Part shown: one piece after another, positions 39,647 through 44,396 of the stretch
How positions within the stretch are numbered: the stretch's first letter is position 1
Layout of the letters: each line of letters begins with the position of its first letter
Translations under genes and position numbers: made by a program
Assembly: GCA_016784735.1 (NCBI GenBank)
Contig: JADHUC010000056.1
Span: 1-44,396, forward strand
Length of the DNA stretch: 44,396 nt
Origin: Pirellulaceae bacterium
GTDB taxonomy: Bacteria > Planctomycetota > Planctomycetia > Pirellulales > Pirellulaceae
Reading direction: 5' to 3'
Notes under the pieces: model-generated
Seen by the model: only the letters and a program-made list of their open reading frames with translations
Told to the model about the DNA's origin: nothing
Database searches by the model: none

Positions 39647-40336
39647 CTACAAGACCGTTCGAACGATCACCTTGCTTCGTCGCATCAACCTGGATCCACC
39701 TGCGATCGCCGCACCCAACAGTGTCAGTATCAGAACGCTTGGCTCGGGAACGCTGGCCCCACTCACCGCGATTCCACCATCGACGGATCCGTTTGATATG
39801 CTGTCGTCGTTCTCGATATCGAAGGTGCCGGAAGCGCTTTCGGCATCAAACGCGTACAGACGAAATGTCGCAGAAGTCACATTCGTGAAACCGGTGAGGT
39901 CGATGTCCAGGTGTGTCTCGTCATTCACGTCGACGCTGCTGTCCGAGAAGACCGACTGGAAAGCTCCACCGTTGGTGGAAAGCCGGATTTCAAGCTGTTT
40001 CGGTCCCTTATCCGAGCGGTCATAACGAATGTCCAGATCGGTCAGATTGAACGGGACGGTTGCATCTGACCAACCCCACTGCAGATAGTCATTGCCGTCA
40101 ATCGTCCCAGCGTCCGTCCAATCTCTCGAGTTGTAGGTTGAACCCGTGGTGTTCTTGAAAATGCCGGAACCGCGCGACAGATCCAGTGCCGAGACGCCCG
40201 ACGCGATGGTCGTCGCCGGCAGACCACCGTCCGCGTTGGTCGACTCGTAAAACACAATCAGGTCGGCGCAAGCGGAAGACGCTTCGAACGCGAACAGCAA
40301 TCCGCCGAGCATGAGGCACACACGAGCCCGCGTCAT
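39647..40336 (-). CDS. PEP-CTERM surface-sorted protein
   Basis: A 229-residue exported protein. A signal peptide (about 1-24, LMLGGLLFAFEASSACA) is followed by a beta-rich passenger domain rich in Thr, Ser and Asp. The C-terminus has the complete PEP-CTERM tripartite signal: VPEPS, a hydrophobic helix (VLILTLLGAAIAGG), and a basic end (RLMRRSK). Exosortase would cleave at PEP and anchor or release the passenger at the surface. It lies between exosortase A/TPR genes and exosortase B, the natural sorting enzymes. Confidence 0.93.
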   Translation of the reverse strand: MTRARVCLMLGGLLFAFEASSACADLIVFYESTNADGGLPATTIASGVSALDLSRGSGIFKNTTGSTYNSRDWTDAGTIDGNDYLQWGWSDATVPFNLTDLDIRYDRSDKGPKQLEIRLSTNGGAFQSVFSDSSVDVNDETHLDIDLTGFTNVTSATFRLYAFDAESASGTFDIENDDSISNGSVDGGIAVSGASVPEPSVLILTLLGAAIAGGSRLMRRSKVIVRTVL

Positions 40337-40368
40337 GGTTGACGTCTCCGCAATGATACGCAGTGGTC

Positions 40369-40423
40369 GGGGACTGTCCCGATTTTCGCGAAGGCTTTGC
40401 GGAGCGAAAATGGGACTGTCCCC
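40369..40423. repeat. Inverted repeat upstream of the PEP-CTERM gene
   Basis: The arms at 40369-40389 (GGGGACTGTCCCGATTTTCGC-type) and 40404-40423 pair with one mismatch and one bulge. It lies between the TPR gene's stop (40678) and the PEP-CTERM start (40336), in the 341-bp gap. The sequence around GGGACTGTCCC looks like a dispersed repeat. Confidence 0.7.
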
Positions 40424-40539
40424 TTCACGCGTTCAGGCTGTAGTAGGTCCTGCTGTGGTAGACTATCTTCCGGGACTTGCCCAAAACCAACGTCCGCCGC
40501 AACCCGCACGGCTCCAATGATACCACCTGTGCGGGCCGT

Positions 40540-40557
40540 CTGCAAATATTTGCGCAG
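40540..40557. promoter_or_regulatory. Palindrome CTGCAAATATTTGCGCAG upstream of the PEP-CTERM gene
   Basis: An 18-bp near-palindrome in the gap ahead of the PEP-CTERM gene, next to a second possible hairpin with CCCGCAC/GTGCGGG arms. It could be a regulator site or part of a promoter region. No promoter elements are certain. Confidence 0.35.
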
Positions 40558-40677
40558 AAAAAAGGCGTGGGCGGACACAACGGTTGCCACTGTCGACCGA
40601 GACCCCACGCACAACGTAAAAACCCAAGAACCGGAAACCGCCCAGCCGCGCTCCCTCCGCTCCGAAACCGGCCGGGA

Positions 40678-42063
40678 TTATTCCACTCCATGTTCGTCGC
40701 CCAAAGCCCGATCGGCTAGCGCTTCTTCCCATTTTCCGAGCCGTGTGAAAATCTGACCGCGCGTTTCGCGAACATGGGGATTGGTTGGCACCAGTTCCAC
40801 TGCGGAATTCGCCACCGCCAGAGCACGTTCCAGTTCGGGCGGATCGCAGTGAGCCAACACCCAGGCCAGATTATTGAGAAGCGCTGGCAGCCGGGGATTC
40901 AAGCGATGGGCTTGCTCCAGATGAAGCCTCGCCTCGTCCCATCGGGCCTCGGAGGCCGCCGACGCTCCCAAAATCATATGCACGGTCCATGGAGCCACGC
41001 CTCGTGCCAATGCGTCTTTCAAAATGGACCGAGTGGCCTTGCCCTCATCTTCGGAAGATCGAACGATCGCGGCCAGGCGGATCAACGCGCCCGGGTTGTC
41101 GGGCGAACCAAATAACGCTTTCTGCAACAGCTCGAGGCGCTGGTGGAGGCGATCGCTCGTTTGTGTCTCGTCGGACGAGGCGATCTGATCCGATGCCAGC
41201 ACGTACAAGTCCGCCAGAGCTGCTCGCAGTCGTTTGTCGTCGGACGTGGCCAGACCATCGAGCAGAACTGACTCGGCTTGCTGATACTCGCCGTTCAACA
41301 GCAATGCCTTCGCCAGGGAGAGCCGAGCGGGCACGTCATCGCGATTCGATTCTACCAGTTGTCGGAAGTGCTCCGTGGCTTTGTGGATCTCGACATGGAA
41401 ACGTCGCGTCTTCCCCATCGTCGCGTAGACTTCCGCCAGTGGAAGACGCAATCCAGCATCGCGCGAGACCGCCGATTCCAGGCATTCCGCCGCCTTGGCA
41501 AACTCGCGTCGAGCCACGTGAACCCTGACAAGCAGGAGGCGTGCCTCATGCCGTTGCACAACCGACTTGAGCGCCTCTTTCAAATGGTGAATCAGCAGTT
41601 CCGAGTCTCCGGCGGTGTATGCCTTTCCTTCGTGCCACAAGTGTTGTGCCATCCAAAGATGAGCCCGCGGGTAGCCGGCAGCATCGGCGGGAGCGAGTTC
41701 CGACATGAGTTCTTCGGCGCGCATGAGGTCGCCTCGTTGCTCTGCCAACTGCGCCAAGCCGAATCGGGTCGTATCGCTGGAGGCGTCCAACATCGCCAGT
41801 TTCCTGACATAGATTTCCGCCGCCACTTCATCTTTTCGGTCGAAGGCATCTTCCACGGCCCGTTGATAGCGTTCGGTCACCGTCGAATCAAAACCGGACC
41901 GCTCGAATGCAAGGACTCCCACCAGGCCCATGCCCAGCAGCAACGCCGGTGACCCCACGAGCAACGGCCGTGTCGGGCGAGTAAGAAGCCAATCCAGCAT
42001 GCGATAAACAACACCCGCGATGCCGTCGACCAGCCAAATAACAGCAAAGAATACTCGGGGCAC
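40678..42063 (-). CDS. TPR-repeat membrane protein of the exosortase locus
   Basis: A 461-residue protein with a GTG start at 42063, preceded by GGGAG at seven bases; an ATG eight bases upstream is in another frame. One or two hydrophobic segments at the N-terminus (about 1-55) anchor it. The rest is made of TPR-type helical repeats (RFGLAQLAEQRGDLMRAEELMSE, ARLSLAKALLLNGEYQQAE, ARLHLEQAHRLNPRLPALLNN). TPR proteins are common beside exosortases and may hold the export apparatus together. Only four bases separate it from exosortase A, so they are cotranscribed. Confidence 0.88.
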   Translation of the reverse strand: MPRVFFAVIWLVDGIAGVVYRMLDWLLTRPTRPLLVGSPALLLGMGLVGVLAFERSGFDSTVTERYQRAVEDAFDRKDEVAAEIYVRKLAMLDASSDTTRFGLAQLAEQRGDLMRAEELMSELAPADAAGYPRAHLWMAQHLWHEGKAYTAGDSELLIHHLKEALKSVVQRHEARLLLVRVHVARREFAKAAECLESAVSRDAGLRLPLAEVYATMGKTRRFHVEIHKATEHFRQLVESNRDDVPARLSLAKALLLNGEYQQAESVLLDGLATSDDKRLRAALADLYVLASDQIASSDETQTSDRLHQRLELLQKALFGSPDNPGALIRLAAIVRSSEDEGKATRSILKDALARGVAPWTVHMILGASAASEARWDEARLHLEQAHRLNPRLPALLNNLAWVLAHCDPPELERALAVANSAVELVPTNPHVRETRGQIFTRLGKWEEALADRALGDEHGVE

Positions 42064-42067
42064 GCGC

Positions 42068-43762
42068 TCATTCTCCCGCTTGCGTGAAGCGCTGCAAAAG
42101 GGTCTCGCGGACCGCAGGAAAAGTCCGCACCAGTTCGCGTCGCCGTTCGTCGCTCAAGCCGTTTTCGCTGGTGACGAACATCTGTACCTGGTGCGTGAAG
42201 GTGTCACATCCGAATTCCGTCAAACGCTTGGTCACGCGATCTTGAATGGCTCGGTACCATGAGGAAGCCGAGATCCCCGCCATGCCCGGCGGGTCGATCG
42301 CGACACCTCTTCGATCGAACTGACTAAACAGCAGATACCCGCGCTTTCCCGCGGAATGGCGAAGGTGAACTTCGACGATCGTGCCGTCGCCCGGGCTGTG
42401 CTTCTCGTCCGCCGACACGATCTTTTGCTCCGTAATCCTCCACCCCCGAGCCCGATAGCAGCGCGTCAGTTCATGCCACCCGACAAACGGGAAATCGAAA
42501 GCGACGACAAGCTGCTCTTTCGTTCCAGCATATCTCCAGATGAAGGAATGACTGCCCAGGTCGCTGCTCGGCTTGCGAGTTTCTGTCTGGAACGCAACGC
42601 GTTGCCATCCGTTCAATCGTTCCGGGAGTGTCGTTTCCACGAGGGACGCCTTCAATTGCGCGACATCCTTCGTGCGATCGAGCCGAGATTCGAGACTGTT
42701 GGGAAGAAACGCAAGCAGTTGAATGACGCCCAGTCCGGCGAAGGCTCCGGCGAGAGTCAGTTCGCGGCCGGTTCGGAAACATGCAGAAAGCGCCGGGGTG
42801 GCGGCCCGGCCCATCATTCCTGCTTGCTCGGTCCCCGGTTCGTTTTCTGTGCGTTCACAAGAGAGGGTTTCATCCTCCTCAGCAGTGGGTTCTGGGTCGA
42901 TTGGTGCAAACAGCACAATAAACAGTTGGTCCGTGCAGAACAACATCCACAGAGCCAGTAGGAACAGCACCATGCCGGCCAGCTCGTGGCTCCAGGTCGA
43001 GAAAATGTCGAGATGATGCTCAAGATAGAGGAAAACCACGGCTGCGACGCGAAGCGTGTTGATCGCGTACGCCCAAAAAAACGACGCGGCCAGCAAGAAC
43101 AAAGCGTGAAGCAAGGGCCGCCGCAGCCAGACAACATACACTGCAGCCAAGGCGACCAGCGCAAACAGGGAACGTACGCCGCTGCACGCCTCCTCAACCA
43201 GGAATTGTCTTCCCGGAATCTCGATCACATGACCAGCCAGCAGGTGGTTGTGCCCAAAGAAGTCGAGGAGCAAGCTGCCAGCCTGAGAAGTTGCACCTTG
43301 AAGCCAGAACATCAGGCTCACATCCCAGCGAAACGGCAGGGGCACCAATAACACCAGCAGCCACCAGGCCGGCGCCACCCATTGCCAAGAAGCCGTGCCG
43401 CAAAAACGCCGCAGCAAAGCACGGACGGCAAGAATGAACGCCACGGCCGCCAGCCACGGCGACCACAACAAGACGGCTCCGCCCAGTAATATCAAACTGA
43501 GAGCATACGCCGCGTTTTCGCCCATCCGCGACCATCGGCGACCGCCCGTGGTTGCGTCGGCCCCGTGACGTTCGAGCGAACCTCCACAACGGCTCGCAAC
43601 GAGGCACACAAATGCGACTAGGACAAAAGGAAAGTACCGATACTGATCACAAACCCAGAGCCGGCAGAAATGCAGCAGCAAAAGCGGTGAGTGGCTCAGG
43701 AGAATGATCGCAGGGAATACCAGGCACAGCCCATGCACTCGTCTCGACTGCAATTCTCCCAT
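42068..43762 (-). CDS. Exosortase-U-like protein A with EpsI-like C-terminal domain
   Basis: About 564 residues from the ATG at 43762; an upstream TTG at 43822 is possible but lacks a ribosome binding site. The N-terminal half has about eight membrane helices. All three catalytic residues are present: C193 in VEEACSGVRSLF, R238 in AINTLRVAAVV, and H259 in TWSHELAGMVLF. The C-terminal half is the fused EpsI-like domain (LPERLNGWQRVAFQTET, FDFPFVGWHELTRCYRARGW). It would cleave PEP-CTERM proteins and transfer them to a surface anchor. It is the first gene of the locus after the Gly/Tyr-rich tail protein and is coupled to the TPR gene by a four-base gap. Exosortase B is a paralog with the same domain order. 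Confidence 0.9.
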   Translation of the reverse strand: MGELQSRRVHGLCLVFPAIILLSHSPLLLLHFCRLWVCDQYRYFPFVLVAFVCLVASRCGGSLERHGADATTGGRRWSRMGENAAYALSLILLGGAVLLWSPWLAAVAFILAVRALLRRFCGTASWQWVAPAWWLLVLLVPLPFRWDVSLMFWLQGATSQAGSLLLDFFGHNHLLAGHVIEIPGRQFLVEEACSGVRSLFALVALAAVYVVWLRRPLLHALFLLAASFFWAYAINTLRVAAVVFLYLEHHLDIFSTWSHELAGMVLFLLALWMLFCTDQLFIVLFAPIDPEPTAEEDETLSCERTENEPGTEQAGMMGRAATPALSACFRTGRELTLAGAFAGLGVIQLLAFLPNSLESRLDRTKDVAQLKASLVETTLPERLNGWQRVAFQTETRKPSSDLGSHSFIWRYAGTKEQLVVAFDFPFVGWHELTRCYRARGWRITEQKIVSADEKHSPGDGTIVEVHLRHSAGKRGYLLFSQFDRRGVAIDPPGMAGISASSWYRAIQDRVTKRLTEFGCDTFTHQVQMFVTSENGLSDERRRELVRTFPAVRETLLQRFTQAGE

Positions 43763-44183
43763 GGCTTCTCGCACGCTGCCAGATTGCGCTAGTATCGAAG
43801 ACAAAATCCCATCCACGTTCAACCGCGACCCGCCGGGGGAGGGCGGCGCGTCAATCAGTTTTTTTGGGTGGCATCGCCCGCCTGCGTGTGCGGCTTGTGC
43901 GCCGTCGGCTGGCCCTACGTCAGTAGCGTTCTTTCCAGACTAGCTCGCGCTGCTGGCCGTTCAAGTCGAAAGCTTGACATAATCTATCTGCAACTTCTGA
44001 ATGTTTCCGTCTATTCGGATTCCAGCGCTAGGGAGATGGCGTCTGTCCATGAAAGCGTAGATTCGCGTGGCGAGGGAGCTAGCACAGCCTCGCCGGCTTG
44101 ACGCGATTCTTGACCATCTCGATGATGTGCGTCTCGAATCGCTTCAGATAGCCGCGTCCAATTAGTCTGTGGTGCAAATGTCG
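43763..44183. other. Intergenic region before exosortase A
   Basis: About 420 bp. A hairpin GGCGAGG/CCTCGCC with a 12-nt loop at 44069-44094 lies about 90 bp after the stop of the Gly/Tyr-rich tail gene. It lacks a T-run, so a terminator is possible but weak. The promoter for the exosortase operon should lie here, but I see no certain -35/-10 pair on the minus strand. Confidence 0.4.
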
Positions 44184-44396
44184 CTACGTTGTGTTTCCTG
44201 GTTGGCCGCGAGGTTCTTCTGTCTCTTGCGTCGGCTTGGCCCTCGTCTTGCCATCGTCCTCGGTGTAGTAGCTCTTGTCTTTGGTCTTGTCTCCGTCTCC
44301 GTAGCCGTATCCGTAACCATACCGGCCTCCATACCCGCCGTATCGGTATCCGTAGCCACCGTAACCATACCGGCCTCCATACCCGCCGTATCGGTA
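44184..44396 (-). CDS. Gly/Tyr-rich C-terminus of a probable polysaccharide-export tyrosine kinase (partial)
   Basis: The last 70 codons of a gene that continues beyond the window end. The reading frame gives alternating Gly and Tyr (GYGGRYGYGGYG, GYGYGDGDKTKDKSYY), then an acidic and Lys/Thr-rich tail ending in QPGNTT before the TAG at 44186-44184. Tyr-rich tails like this end many bacterial tyrosine kinases of the Wzc type, where the Tyr cluster is autophosphorylated and controls polysaccharide export. The position upstream of the exosortase locus fits. The kinase domain is outside the window, so the identity is inferred. Confidence 0.65.
   Translation of the reverse strand, partial: YRYGGYGGRYGYGGYGYRYGGYGGRYGYGYGYGDGDKTKDKSYYTEDDGKTRAKPTQETEEPRGQPGNTT
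44311..44396. repeat. Tandem 48-bp repeat encoding Gly/Tyr
   Basis: The 38-bp stretch at 44311-44348 recurs exactly at 44359-44396, a 48-bp period that corresponds to 16 residues of the Gly/Tyr-rich tail. More copies may lie beyond the window. Confidence 0.9.

Noticed and set aside
44311-44396. Possible CRISPR array from repeated units
   Set aside because: Only two copies with a 48-bp period and no unique spacers; the repeat is in frame and encodes Gly/Tyr.

Overview
The window looks like a chromosomal piece of a planctomycete, probably of the Pirellulales/Pirellula-Rhodopirellula type. The evidence is the gene content: a DUF1559 pseudopilin, exosortase-U-like proteins with a PEP-CTERM substrate, a hydrazine-synthase-alpha-like cytochrome fused to a formylglycine-generating-enzyme domain, Tat-exported Gfo/Idh/MocA oxidoreductase, CehA/McbA metallohydrolase, DUF4058, DUF433/PIN-like pair, and many long inverted repeats between genes. 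All assignments come from reading the sequence; no database search was run.

Layout. 0-5.4 kb: a retropepsin-like protease with a small partner, the large HZS-alpha/cytochrome c/FGE fusion, and a DUF433 + PIN-like toxin-antitoxin-like pair, all on the minus strand. 5.7-11.1 kb: a sodium:solute symporter followed by a very large secreted, glycosidase-like protein (plus strand). 11.2-17.05 kb: a minus-strand run of thymidylate-synthase-like protein, nucleotidyltransferase, galactokinase-like GHMP kinase, a secreted unknown and a Gfo/Idh/MocA oxidoreductase. 17.4-20.3 kb: a DUF6569-like gene, then a MarR regulator and a QueG-like Fe-S protein with an SCP2 tail, each preceded by the same 12-bp palindrome. 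20.5-29.5 kb: carbohydrate-related genes (Tat-exported esterase-like hydrolase, CehA/McbA protein, DUF5060-glycoside hydrolase, a decayed N-acylglucosamine 2-epimerase, FGGY kinase, nitroreductase) with a tRNA-Ser(CGA) flanked by an integrase remnant.

29.7-35.4 kb is a looser region of small genes (FHA, zinc-ribbon proteins, DUF4058, STAS) mixed with gene fragments (an RsbW-type kinase C-terminus, a membrane-protein N-terminus, a BtuF-type cobalamin-binding protein C-terminus). 35.4-37.3 kb holds the most unusual regulation: two cobalamin riboswitches on the minus strand, the first directly in front of a DUF1559 pseudopilin and an overlapping HEAT-type lipoprotein, the second in front of only a 30-codon frame, with the truncated BtuF gene alongside.

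37.8-44.4 kb is a cell-surface export locus: exosortase A, a TPR protein, a PEP-CTERM protein and exosortase B, all minus strand, behind the Gly/Tyr-rich tail of a protein that resembles the end of a polysaccharide-export tyrosine kinase. Exosortase B keeps the catalytic Cys and Arg but has Gln where the catalytic His is expected. Clear intrinsic terminators follow the PEP-CTERM gene, exosortase B, the zinc-ribbon gene and the tRNA.
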